Shown here: positions 1 through 6,032 of the stretch, piece by piece
How the letters are laid out: the number at the start of each line of letters is the position of its first letter
Position numbering within the stretch: the first letter of the stretch is position 1
Origin: Acidimicrobiia bacterium
Lineage (GTDB): Bacteria; Actinomycetota; Acidimicrobiia; IMCC26256; PALSA-555
Direction: 5' to 3'
Assembly (NCBI GenBank): GCA_022865365.1
Contig: JALHSW010000304.1
Location: forward strand, 1 to 9,073
Length of the DNA stretch: 9,073 nt
Notes under the pieces: generated by a model
What the model was told of the DNA's origin: nothing
What the model saw: only the letters and a program-made list of their open reading frames with translations
The model's database searches: none
Made by a program: the position numbers and the translations under genes

Positions 1-3
1 AAG

Positions 4-28
4 CCCCGCGCCGGTTTCCGGCGCGGGG
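4..28 (+). terminator. Perfect GC-rich hairpin, probable intrinsic terminator of a gene to the left
   Basis: An 11-bp arm (CCCCGCGCCGG, 4-14), a TTT loop and an exactly complementary arm (18-28) form a perfect stem. The bases after it (TCTTATGTGTCT) contain several T but no strong T-run, so this is an actinobacterial-type terminator with a weak U-tract. It most likely ends transcription entering from the left edge on the plus strand. The preceding gene is outside the window. Confidence 0.75.
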
Positions 29-42
29 TCTTATGTGTCTGG

Positions 43-100
43 AATCTTAACGAAATCTTACCTTATCACCAGTCTGGCCAGAGTGTAACAAGACGTAAGA
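43..100 (+). promoter_or_regulatory. Upstream control region with repeated TAAG/GTAA elements
   Basis: This AT-richer stretch lies between the terminator and the cell-wall hydrolase gene. AATCTTA occurs twice (43-49 and 54-60), exactly 11 bp apart. GTAACA (85-90) and GTAAGA (95-100) are 10 bp apart on the plus strand. Read on the minus strand, the first pair gives TAAGATT twice, so both pairs share a TAAG core in opposite orientations. A 10-bp perfect palindrome, TCTGGCCAGA, sits between them (73-82). Paired half-sites one helical turn apart are typical of OmpR/PhoB-family response regulators. Which regulator binds, and where transcription starts, cannot be read from the sequence. Confidence 0.4.
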
Positions 101-104
101 AACC

Positions 105-1400
105 GTGATTTTGTCATGGCGGAACGCAGGCGTATTTTGGCCGCCGTGGTTGAAGATTCGTCACAATCTCCAAAGACGGACTCAATCGCATCGGGCGCAT
201 ACCGATCGGGGCCTGCGGGCCATTCGGTTCGTCGCGCTCGGCGCCATGTGCGCGCTGGTCAGCCCGGTCGTGGGGTCCGTCGCGGACCCGGCGGGGGCCC
301 AGACCGACCCGTTCGACGCGGAGATCGAGCGTGCCCGAGGCGAGCTCGAATCGGCCCAGGCCGACGCCCACGCCGCGGCCAACCGGCTCGAGGAGACGCG
401 GGCCAAGAGCGCCGAGGTGGAGGCTCGGGTGACCGAGGTGCAGGCCGGCATCGCGGACCTGGCGGTCAAGATCCCGGTGCTACGCGCGCACGCCGAAGAG
501 CTGCGTCAGGTGCTGCGTGAGCGAGCTGCGGCGATCTACTCCAGTGGTGGGCCGGCCGCTGTGTACGGACCGCTCTCGGTCGCACCGTCGCTGGAGCATG
601 CGCGGCGCAAGATCCTTGCCGACGCCGCAGCGCGCCATGACGACAACATGGTCACCGAGCTCGACAACACCGCCGCGCAGCTCGATGCGGCCGAGCAGCA
701 GCTCCAGGCGGAGCAAGCCGACCTCGCGAAGCAGCAAGCCGAGCTGGCCCAGCTTCAGGCGCAGCTCGAGTCACAGCAGGCCGAGGTCGACCAGCGCGTC
801 GCCGCGGCAAATGCGGCGCTCGAACGCGCTCGAGTGCTCGGCGCGCTCCGTGCGCGTGGCGAACCGGTGATGGGCCCGACGGTCCTGAGCGGGGCACAGA
901 TGGCGTCGTGGATCCGGGCGAAGGGCTACAAGCCGCGCCTGCAGACCTCGGTCGAGGACCTCGCGAACATCTACGTCGAGGAAGGGAACGCAGAGGGACT
1001 GCGAGGCGATCTCGCATTCGCGCAGTCGGTCGTCGAGACTGGTGGTTTCGCGTCGTCGCCCGACAACAACTATGCCGGGCTCGGGTGGTGCGACAGCTGC
1101 GCGAACGGCACGCGGTTCCCGACCCCGCGCGATGGGGTGCGTGCCCAGGTGCAGCACCTGAAGAACTACGCAGACAGCACCTCGCGCGCCGCAGGCCTGG
1201 CCCACGCGCCCTCGCCGTATTGGTACAGCGCCGATCCGGTCGTCGCGGCCCGGAAGTTCGACACGTTCTTCGCCAAGGGCTGGGCGCCCACCTGGAGCGA
1301 CATGGGGCACGGGAACTGGGCTACGGACAAGGCGTACTCCGGCAAGGTGCTCCGGGTGTATGCCGACATGGTCGCGTTTGCCCACACCGGGAGCGTCTAG
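105..1400 (+). CDS. Secreted coiled-coil protein with C-terminal glucosaminidase-like (peptidoglycan hydrolase) domain
   Basis: Probable exported cell-wall hydrolase that cuts glycan strands, or a scaffold bound to them. Counting from the GTG at 105, a basic stretch (about 18-41) precedes a hydrophobic segment (about 42-57) and an AGA-QT signal-peptidase-like site near residue 65. Residues about 68-245 are Ala/Glu/Gln-rich heptad-type coiled coil, as in PcsB/RipA-like hydrolases. The C-terminal domain (about 265-431) carries AQSVVETGGF with likely catalytic Glu311, then an NNYAGLG motif and a WCDSC cysteine pair, resembling the mannosyl-glycoprotein endo-beta-N-acetylglucosaminidase (glucosaminidase) family. 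The start is uncertain: no strong ribosome binding site is seen and the first 40 residues form an unusually long pre-signal region. TTG at 150 and ATG at 246 are alternatives. The exact bond cut is not shown by the sequence. Confidence 0.82.
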   Translation: MILSWRNAGVFWPPWLKIRHNLQRRTQSHRAHTDRGLRAIRFVALGAMCALVSPVVGSVADPAGAQTDPFDAEIERARGELESAQADAHAAANRLEETRAKSAEVEARVTEVQAGIADLAVKIPVLRAHAEELRQVLRERAAAIYSSGGPAAVYGPLSVAPSLEHARRKILADAAARHDDNMVTELDNTAAQLDAAEQQLQAEQADLAKQQAELAQLQAQLESQQAEVDQRVAAANAALERARVLGALRARGEPVMGPTVLSGAQMASWIRAKGYKPRLQTSVEDLANIYVEEGNAEGLRGDLAFAQSVVETGGFASSPDNNYAGLGWCDSCANGTRFPTPRDGVRAQVQHLKNYADSTSRAAGLAHAPSPYWYSADPVVAARKFDTFFAKGWAPTWSDMGHGNWATDKAYSGKVLRVYADMVAFAHTGSV

Positions 1401-1918
1401 GTCGCCTCGCGCCGCTTCTTGGCCCGGCGACGCGCGGTGACCTTCGAGGGCGGGCTCCCGGTGGCGTCCTCGAGAGCTTCGATCGTGGTGCGCGCCGAGT
1501 CGCTGCGAACGCACTCCAGCTCGATGGGCCGCTCGGTGCCGGGAACGGTGAGCGTCAGCACGTAGTAGCGGCTCGTGACGGAGCCGCCGCGATGCTCCGC
1601 GACGGTTGTCTTCTCCGCGGCGCGTGCGGCGACCCGCACGCTCGTGACCGGCCACGCACCGACCTCTCGCTCGGCCCGCGGAGTCCGCGTGCCAGCGCAC
1701 GCGAAGAGGCGCACCGTCGTCGACGTGAGCACGAGCACGTTCTGGTGCGCGAGGCCCGAAGCCCGTTTCCCCCGCCCGAACAGACTCCGCAGGGTGCCGG
1801 TCACGGTGGCCTCGTGGCTCCCGGCGGGCCCGACGAGGAGCGCACGCACAACGTCCTCTGCGAGGAGACCGGCGACCGCTCCTGCCGCCGCCTCGTGCTC
1901 GTAGTCACGCGGGGCCAC
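1397..1918 (-). CDS. Conserved-looking hypothetical protein, possible PH/GRAM-like beta domain
   Basis: A 173-residue soluble protein with no signal peptide or membrane segment. I do not recognise a named family. An Ala-rich helical N terminus (about 8-30) leads to alternating beta-strand-like segments: QNVLVLTSTTVRLFAC, then a Trp-containing WPVTSVRV strand, then YYVLTLTV and PIELEC. A helix, ARTTIEALEDA, and a very basic tail (about 158-173) follow. This strand order with a final helix resembles bacterial PH-like or GRAM-like folds, but that is inference. GTG at 1918 is the only start upstream that remains open, because an in-frame TAG lies 12 bases before it. The stop overlaps the hydrolase stop tail-to-tail in a shared CTAG (1397-1400). 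Strand, codon composition and convergent placement make it a believable gene. Confidence 0.7.
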   Translation of the reverse strand: MAPRDYEHEAAAGAVAGLLAEDVVRALLVGPAGSHEATVTGTLRSLFGRGKRASGLAHQNVLVLTSTTVRLFACAGTRTPRAEREVGAWPVTSVRVAARAAEKTTVAEHRGGSVTSRYYVLTLTVPGTERPIELECVRSDSARTTIEALEDATGSPPSKVTARRRAKKRREAT

Positions 1919-1924
1919 GTCACA

Positions 1925-1930
1925 AGGCTA
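1925..1930 (-). promoter_or_regulatory. Candidate -10 element for a leaderless minus-strand gene
   Basis: On the minus strand TAGCCT (1930 to 1925) fits the actinobacterial TANNNT -10 pattern. It lies six bases before the GTG at 1918, the distance expected if transcription starts at the start codon. No Shine-Dalgarno sequence is present, which agrees with leaderless translation. No convincing -35 box was found. Confidence 0.35.
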
Positions 1931-1980
1931 GGGGAGGTGTTGGCGGCGGCGCTGAAGGTCTGACAGGCTCGGGTGCTCAA

Positions 1981-1988
1981 GAGGGGGA
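1981..1988 (+). promoter_or_regulatory. Ribosome binding site of the luciferase-like monooxygenase gene
   Basis: The purine run GAGGGGGA is the clearest Shine-Dalgarno-like site in the window. It lies only three to four bases before ATG 1992 but ten before a second in-frame ATG at 1998, so the protein may begin at Met3 of the annotated sequence. Confidence 0.6.
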
Positions 1989-1991
1989 TTC

Positions 1992-2984
1992 ATGGCCATG
2001 CTCGGCCTGCGCTTCGATCTGCGGGTGCCGGACTTCTCGTCGACCACGCACACCGCGCAGTACGCCGCGTGCCTCGAGATGTGCGAGTGGGCCGATCGGC
2101 TCGGCCTCGACTCGATCGTGCTCCAAGAGCACCACGGTCTTCCCGACGGGTATCTCCCAGCCCCGCTCGCGCTGGCCGGCGTGGTCCTCGGCCGCACGCC
2201 CCGCATCCCCGTGAGCATCTCCGCGGTGATCGCGCCGTTGCACGATCCCGTCCGCCTCGCAGAGCAGCTCGCGGTGCTCGACGTGGCTGCGCCGGGGCGG
2301 ATCAGCGTCATTGCCGTGATCGGGTACCGCGCGGCCGAGTTCGAGATGGCGGGCGTAGAGAGGAAGGGGCGGGGGGCGCTGCTCGAGGAGTGCGTCGACG
2401 TCCTGCGCCACGCCTGGACCGGGGAGCCGTTCGAGTGGAGGGGTCGACGGGTCGTCGTGACCCCGACCCCGGCGACGCCGGGCGGGCCGATGGTGATGGT
2501 CGGAGGCGGCTCGGAGACCGCGGCACGTCGGGCGGCGCGTCTGCACTGCGGCTTCTTCCCGACCCACGGGGACCCTGCGCTCGCGATCGCCTACGAGGAT
2601 GAAGCGAAGCAGGTCGGCTACACCGAGGGCTTCTGTGGACTCCCGAGCGGGCCCGGCTTCGTGATGGTCTCGGAGGACCCCGACGCGACCTGGGACCAGA
2701 TTGGACCGAGCGTGCTCTACGACACCCAGACCTACGAATCGTGGCAGGACCCTCCGCAAGAGTTCCTGACGGTCGCGTACGGTGCGCGGAGCTGGGAGGA
2801 CGCGCGAGCCAGCGGCGTCTACCGCGTGCTGACACCCGACGAGTGCGCCGAGATCGTGGAGGAGCAGGGCGAGTTCGGCGCGCTCGTGTTGCATCCGCTG
2901 ATGGGGGGGATCCCACCCGAGCTCGCCTGGGAATCACTCGAGCTGTTCGAGCACAAGGTTCTCCCGCGGGTGCGCCCGTCATGA
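1992..2984 (+). CDS. Luciferase-like (LLM class) flavin- or F420-dependent monooxygenase/oxidoreductase
   Basis: A 330-residue member of the bacterial luciferase-like superfamily, which uses FMN or coenzyme F420 in a TIM barrel to oxygenate or dehydrogenate small organic substrates. Family marks in order: an early strand with GLRFDLRVP; QEHHG near residue 46 (the usual E-HH barrel motif); the PVSISAVIAPLHDPVRLAEQLAVLD segment, which matches the family pattern P..laE..a.LD; the PGR turn; and LLEECVDVLRHAWTGEPF, followed by GGPMVMVGGGSETAARRAA, a likely cofactor-phosphate region. Length is normal for the family. It opens the operon: its TGA overlaps the ATG of the next gene (ATGA, 2981-2984), so the dioxygenase is probably translationally coupled. 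Substrate, and whether FMN or F420 is used, are not determinable here. Confidence 0.9.
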   Translation: MAMLGLRFDLRVPDFSSTTHTAQYAACLEMCEWADRLGLDSIVLQEHHGLPDGYLPAPLALAGVVLGRTPRIPVSISAVIAPLHDPVRLAEQLAVLDVAAPGRISVIAVIGYRAAEFEMAGVERKGRGALLEECVDVLRHAWTGEPFEWRGRRVVVTPTPATPGGPMVMVGGGSETAARRAARLHCGFFPTHGDPALAIAYEDEAKQVGYTEGFCGLPSGPGFVMVSEDPDATWDQIGPSVLYDTQTYESWQDPPQEFLTVAYGARSWEDARASGVYRVLTPDECAEIVEEQGEFGALVLHPLMGGIPPELAWESLELFEHKVLPRVRPS

Positions 2985-4186
2985 CGGACGCACCCGAGTT
3001 TCCGGCCCTGACCTTCGAGGCGCTGACCTTCGAGGAGTTCCACCAGATCACGCTCCCGAAGCTGATCGACGCCGGGAACGGCGCGCTCGCGGCCGACGAT
3101 CTGCGCGGTGTCGGTCCGGTCGCGTTCAAGGTGCCCGACGGCACCGCGTACTCCTATGTACCGGGCCCGGACACGGTGGAGCTCTGGTCGACCGATGTCG
3201 CCGCCGACACCGTGATCGAGCTGTCGCGCGAAGCGTTCTCCGACTTTGCCAACGAGCTCCGCACGAGCTTCGGCCTCCTCTACGCCGATCTCGCCGAGGT
3301 GACGCGGGGCGACTTTGCCTCCTTCGAGCGCTGGGAACCCGCGCTGCGCGCCCTGTACCACGCCCGGCCCATCATCGACCTGGCCACGAGCGGTATCCGG
3401 GACGACCTGGATCGTGTGTTCACGCTCGATGATTCCGACGATGAGCTCAGAGCGTTTCTCGCCGAGACCGGCTTCCTCCACGTGCGCGGCGTGTTCGCGG
3501 CCGACGAGATCGCCACACTCGACGCCGAGGTGGAGCGTCTGCGTGGCGAGGCGCGCCCCGACGACGGGAAGTCGTGGTGGGCCACCCGGGCCGACGGAAC
3601 CGATGTCTGCTGCCGCCTGATCTACACCAGTCTCCGTTCCGAGGTCATCGCAGGCCTCGGCGACGACTCCCGCCTGGCACGCCTCGCGGCGCTCCACGGA
3701 GCGCCGCTCGAAGCCGCACCGGAGTGCCTCGATGGGTTCTCGGTGGTGCTCAAGCAACCCGAGATCACCGCCGGACTCTCCGATCTCCCGTGGCACCGCG
3801 ACTGTGGGCTCGGCGGGCATCCGGTGATCTGTCCCGGCTTCAACATCGGCGTGCAGCTCGACGCGGCAACCGCCGAGACCGGGCAGCTCCGTTTCCTCGC
3901 CGGGTCCCACCGCGGGTCGTCGCATCCGCTCCGGAAGAGCGAAGAGGCCGATCAGCCCGTGGTCGCGATCCGCACCGAGCCGGGTGACGTGACCGTCCAT
4001 TACGGCCATGCGCTCCATGAGGCCCCGCCGCCGACCGGGGATGGTGGGCGACGGACCCTCTACGTCGGCTTCGTGCGCCCCGAGACCCGCGCCTTCGTCG
4101 GCGAAGGGCACGGCTACAACGACGTGCTGTTCGAGCGCGACGGCCAGGTCCACAACGTGGGTGAGCTCTCGGGCTCGGCGTCGTGA
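2981..4186 (+). CDS. PhyH-family Fe(II)/2-oxoglutarate dioxygenase with N-terminal SCP2-like domain
   Basis: Probable hydroxylase of an acyl-CoA or other hydrophobic substrate (phytanoyl-CoA dioxygenase family). Starting from the ATG at 2981, the catalytic part runs from about residue 148 to the end. The metal facial triad is visible as His272 and Asp274 (PWHRD) and His346 (HALHEAP); Arg358 is a likely 2-oxoglutarate carboxylate ligand. GQLRFLAGSHRGS is the usual PhyH strand-loop. Before it, residues about 45-127 resemble an SCP2 sterol-carrier fold: VAFKVPDG, then an acidic-strand segment ending VIELSREAFSDF, then a GDFASFERW helix typical of SCP2 C-terminal ends. At 401 residues the protein is longer than most PhyH enzymes (about 250-320), which the extra domain explains. 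The longer open frame upstream to 2741 lies inside the previous gene and is not used. The 4-nt ATGA overlap fixes the start. Confidence 0.88.
   Translation: MTDAPEFPALTFEALTFEEFHQITLPKLIDAGNGALAADDLRGVGPVAFKVPDGTAYSYVPGPDTVELWSTDVAADTVIELSREAFSDFANELRTSFGLLYADLAEVTRGDFASFERWEPALRALYHARPIIDLATSGIRDDLDRVFTLDDSDDELRAFLAETGFLHVRGVFAADEIATLDAEVERLRGEARPDDGKSWWATRADGTDVCCRLIYTSLRSEVIAGLGDDSRLARLAALHGAPLEAAPECLDGFSVVLKQPEITAGLSDLPWHRDCGLGGHPVICPGFNIGVQLDAATAETGQLRFLAGSHRGSSHPLRKSEEADQPVVAIRTEPGDVTVHYGHALHEAPPPTGDGGRRTLYVGFVRPETRAFVGEGHGYNDVLFERDGQVHNVGELSGSAS
3008..3037 (+). repeat. 15-bp in-frame tandem duplication in the dioxygenase N terminus
   Basis: CTGACCTTCGAGGCG (3008-3022) is followed at once by CTGACCTTCGAGGAG (3023-3037), with one mismatch. 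It encodes LTFEA-LTFEE at residues 10-19, ahead of the SCP2-like domain, and keeps the reading frame. It looks like a recent replication-slippage duplication. Confidence 0.85.
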
Positions 4187-4250
4187 GCCGGTCGTCGTGA
4201 CCCCGGCCTCGTGAGCCGGACCTCGTGAGCCGGACCTCGTGAGCAGGCCT
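4181..4250 (+). repeat. Five tandem copies of a 14-bp unit bridging two genes
   Basis: Units begin at 4181, 4195, 4209, 4223 and 4237. Units 3 and 4 are identical (TCGTGAGCCGGACC). Unit 1 differs at two positions, and units 2 and 5 at three each. The first unit contains the stop codon of the dioxygenase gene (TGA 4184-4186) and the last contains the GTG start of the cyclase gene (4239-4241). Every unit keeps the TCGTGA core. The unit length is not a multiple of three, so each copy shifts the frame. Divergence is higher in the outer copies than in the two central ones, as expected if the central pair is the youngest. Confidence 0.92.
4183..4242 (+). other. Chain of four 5-codon micro-ORFs linked by GTGA overlaps
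   Basis: Each repeat unit supplies a GTG, and the following unit supplies its in-frame TGA. The resulting peptides are MSRSS (4183-4200), MTPAS (4197-4214), MSRTS (4211-4228) and MSRTS (4225-4242). Each stop overlaps the next GTG in the four bases GTGA. The first GTG overlaps the dioxygenase stop (4183-4186) and the last stop overlaps the cyclase start (4239-4242), so a terminating ribosome could reinitiate stepwise across the whole gap. No Shine-Dalgarno-like purine run occurs in the array. Whether the micro-ORFs are translated is inference; the arrangement itself is read directly. Confidence 0.5.
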
Positions 4251-5171
4251 CCCTACCGGGACCTCCCCAACGGTCGCGCCTGGGAGCACCTCGATCCACG
4301 GCTCGGCTCACTTGCACTGCTCACGCCCGAGCGCGTCGCGGCGGCGGCGCGTCTCGTGCGCACCGGTCGACGCTTCGGCCTCGACCTGCCCCTCGACCAG
4401 CCCAGTCCACCGTTCTTCGGTCGCGAGCCGATGCGTCACGAGGTGTTCCAGATCCTCGACCACGTGCTCGACGACCGGCTCGACAACTTCTACCCCCAGG
4501 GCTCGACGCAGTGGGACAGCTTCGGTCACTACGCGCACTCCCGCGACGGCTTCTTCACGGGTCGGACCGCGGAGATGGTGCGGGGGGACGCGCCGGGGAT
4601 CGAGGCGTGGGCCGAGGTGGGGATCGCCGGGCGCGGAGTGTTGCTCGACGTCGCCCGCCGCGTCGACATCGCGGGCGATTCGGCCTTCACGATCACCCCC
4701 GACCTGCTCGACGAGACCGTCGCCGCGCAGGGTGTCACGCTCGAGATGGGCGACGTGCTCTGTGTGCGCACGGGCTGGCTGGCGTGGTACCGGACGCTCG
4801 ACGCGGGAGCGTGCACCTCGTTGGCCGAGCGGAGCCGCACGTTCGTGAACTTCGAGATCCCGGGAGTCGGCCCGGGGCCCGCGGTCGCGGAGTGGTGTTG
4901 GGACCACGGCGTCGCGGCGATCGCGGCCGACAACCCGACGGTCGAGCCGATGCCGCCGGGCTCGGGCGCTCGTGGCGACTTCGGGATGGACGACATGGTG
5001 CACGTCCGGGTGATGGTCGAGCTCGGGATCCCGCTCGGAGAGTTCTTCGACTTCGATGCCCTCGCCGACGACTGCGCGGCCGACGGCGTCTACGAGTTCT
5101 TCTTCACGAGCAAGCCGCTCGGCATCCCGGGCGGGATCGGTTCACCGCCCAACGCGATGGCGCTCAAGTAG
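4239..5171 (+). CDS. Cyclase-family (kynurenine formamidase-like fold) putative metal hydrolase, divergent active site
   Basis: A 310-residue member of the cyclase family (PF04199-like). Characterised members are metal-dependent hydrolases of amides, cyclic imides or ring diketones (kynurenine formamidase, isatin hydrolase). The signature region is SST-type here: residues 88-100 read GSTQWDSFGHYAH, aligned to the usual HxGTHxDxPxH. Asp93 and His97 are kept, but the two metal-binding His positions appear as Gln87 and Gln91. The ADNPTVEP motif, and His255 with Glu268 near the C terminus (VHVRVMVELGIPLGEF), match the later metal-site region. It is longer than the roughly 210-residue formamidases. 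The GTG at 4239 is the last GTG of the 14-bp repeat array and gives MSRPPYRDLP; no Shine-Dalgarno site is near, so translation probably depends on coupling to the dioxygenase gene. Third gene of the operon. Confidence 0.86.
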   Translation: MSRPPYRDLPNGRAWEHLDPRLGSLALLTPERVAAAARLVRTGRRFGLDLPLDQPSPPFFGREPMRHEVFQILDHVLDDRLDNFYPQGSTQWDSFGHYAHSRDGFFTGRTAEMVRGDAPGIEAWAEVGIAGRGVLLDVARRVDIAGDSAFTITPDLLDETVAAQGVTLEMGDVLCVRTGWLAWYRTLDAGACTSLAERSRTFVNFEIPGVGPGPAVAEWCWDHGVAAIAADNPTVEPMPPGSGARGDFGMDDMVHVRVMVELGIPLGEFFDFDALADDCAADGVYEFFFTSKPLGIPGGIGSPPNAMALK

Positions 5172-5176
5172 CTGCG

Positions 5177-6010
5177 TCAGCGGCGTTTCCACGCAGGATG
5201 CAGCTCGCGCTCCTTGGCGAAGCGCTGGGCGGAGATCGTCTGACCGTTGAGCTCCGCGGCCGACGGTGACGTCACGCACCACGCGATCACCGATGCCGGC
5301 ACGCTCGGGGGCGCGCCGGGGTACACGCCGTCGAGGCCCAACGCCTTGGCGTTGACCTCCATGCGCTCGGTGACGATGTAGCCGGGCTCCACGTTGTGGA
5401 ACCGCAGCGTCGGGTACTCCACGGCGAGGATGCCGGCGAGGCGGTGGAACGCCCCCTTCGACATCGCGTACGCGGAGCCCCAACCGCCCTCACCGGCGGG
5501 TGCGGGTGGGTCGCTGATCGCGACGGCCGACGTGACGTTGACGACGATCCCGTCCCCCCGCTCGACCATGTGGGGGAGCACCGCCTTGATCAGGATGACC
5601 TGCGACACGACATTGGCCGAGAGCTTGGTCTCGATCATCTCGATCGTCGTGTCGTCGAAGCGGGCCATGCTCCCAGGGCCGGTGTGCACGGCGTTGTTCA
5701 CGAGGACGTCGATGCGACCCCATTCGTCGAGCACGCGGTCCACGGCCGCGGTCAGCGAGTCGCGGTCGAGGAGGCTCATCGGCACGGCCAGCACGCGGAC
5801 ACCCCGCTCCTCGATCTCGGCGGCGGTCGTGTCGAGGCTGCCCGGGACGGAACGGCCGGCGCTGTCGGAGTCGTCTACGCCTTCCCCTTCGTGCACGGTG
5901 CGGGCCGTGACGGCCACATCGAGGCCGGCGTCGGCGAGGGCGAGCGCGGTGGCCTTTCCGATGCCGCGACTGGCGCCGGTGACCAGAGCAGTGCGGGTCG
6001 GAGGGGCCAT
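5177..6010 (-). CDS. Short-chain dehydrogenase/reductase (SDR), NAD(P)-dependent
   Basis: A 277-residue classical SDR that oxidises or reduces an alcohol/ketone pair. From ATG 6010: the nucleotide-binding TGASRGIG at 11-18; an acidic insert after TART rich in Asp/Glu/Ser (about 40-60); the NNA stabilising motif in IDVLVNNAVHTG; catalytic Ser161 (NVTSAV); and Tyr181-Lys185 (YAMSK). Ser and Tyr are 20 residues apart instead of the usual 13 because of a Pro/Gly-rich insert (DPPAPAGEGGWGS), so the substrate pocket loop is enlarged. The open frame extends far upstream to about 6901, but that part is antisense to the next SDR and lacks family similarity. The gene ends five bases from the stop of the convergent cyclase gene with no visible terminator between. 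Likely leaderless from a promoter at 6018-6023. Confidence 0.9.
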   Translation of the reverse strand: MAPPTRTALVTGASRGIGKATALALADAGLDVAVTARTVHEGEGVDDSDSAGRSVPGSLDTTAAEIEERGVRVLAVPMSLLDRDSLTAAVDRVLDEWGRIDVLVNNAVHTGPGSMARFDDTTIEMIETKLSANVVSQVILIKAVLPHMVERGDGIVVNVTSAVAISDPPAPAGEGGWGSAYAMSKGAFHRLAGILAVEYPTLRFHNVEPGYIVTERMEVNAKALGLDGVYPGAPPSVPASVIAWCVTSPSAAELNGQTISAQRFAKERELHPAWKRR

Positions 6011-6014
6011 GAAG

Positions 6015-6028
6015 TAGAACGTATTCCA
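6015..6028. promoter_or_regulatory. KstR-like operator candidate in the divergent promoter region
   Basis: TAGAACGTATTCCA matches the published mycobacterial KstR palindrome TNNAACNNGTTNNA at seven of its eight fixed positions; only the G of the second half-site is A. It lies between two divergent SDR genes, overlaps the candidate -10 element of the minus-strand gene, and is the kind of place a TetR-family repressor would act. KstR controls sterol and lipid catabolism in mycobacteria and rhodococci. The regulator itself is not in this window, so the assignment is inference. Confidence 0.45.
6018..6023 (-). promoter_or_regulatory. Candidate -10 element of the minus-strand SDR gene
   Basis: On the minus strand TACGTT (6023 to 6018) fits TANNNT and is seven bases before the ATG at 6010, so transcription could start at or next to the start codon. 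No Shine-Dalgarno sequence exists in that gap. The KstR-like palindrome covers this hexamer completely. Confidence 0.4.
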
Positions 6029-6032
6029 CTTT

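Noticed and set aside
105..230. Possible cyclic-di-AMP (ydaO-type) riboswitch before the cell-wall hydrolase
   Set aside because: Such riboswitches do precede actinobacterial cell-wall genes, but I could not find the conserved core or its stems here; only a 5-bp inverted repeat at 190-206 is present.
771..1963. Long open frames of 309 codons (minus, 771-1700) and 351 codons (plus, 908-1963)
   Set aside because: Both are Arg/Ala/Gly/Pro-rich frames crossing two real genes, as expected of shadows in high-GC DNA.
2741..2980. Upstream extension of the dioxygenase frame
   Set aside because: It lies wholly within the monooxygenase gene; ATG 2981 with its ATGA overlap and the following LTFEEF start is far more plausible.
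2819..4153. A 444-codon minus-strand open frame opposite the dioxygenase
   Set aside because: It is a high-GC antisense shadow: it mirrors the codon pattern of a gene with a complete catalytic triad and shows no family motif.
4181..4250. 14-bp repeats as a CRISPR array or iterons of an origin
   Set aside because: Units are directly abutting with no spacers, too short for CRISPR, and lie inside an operon between two enzyme genes, so junction slippage explains them better.
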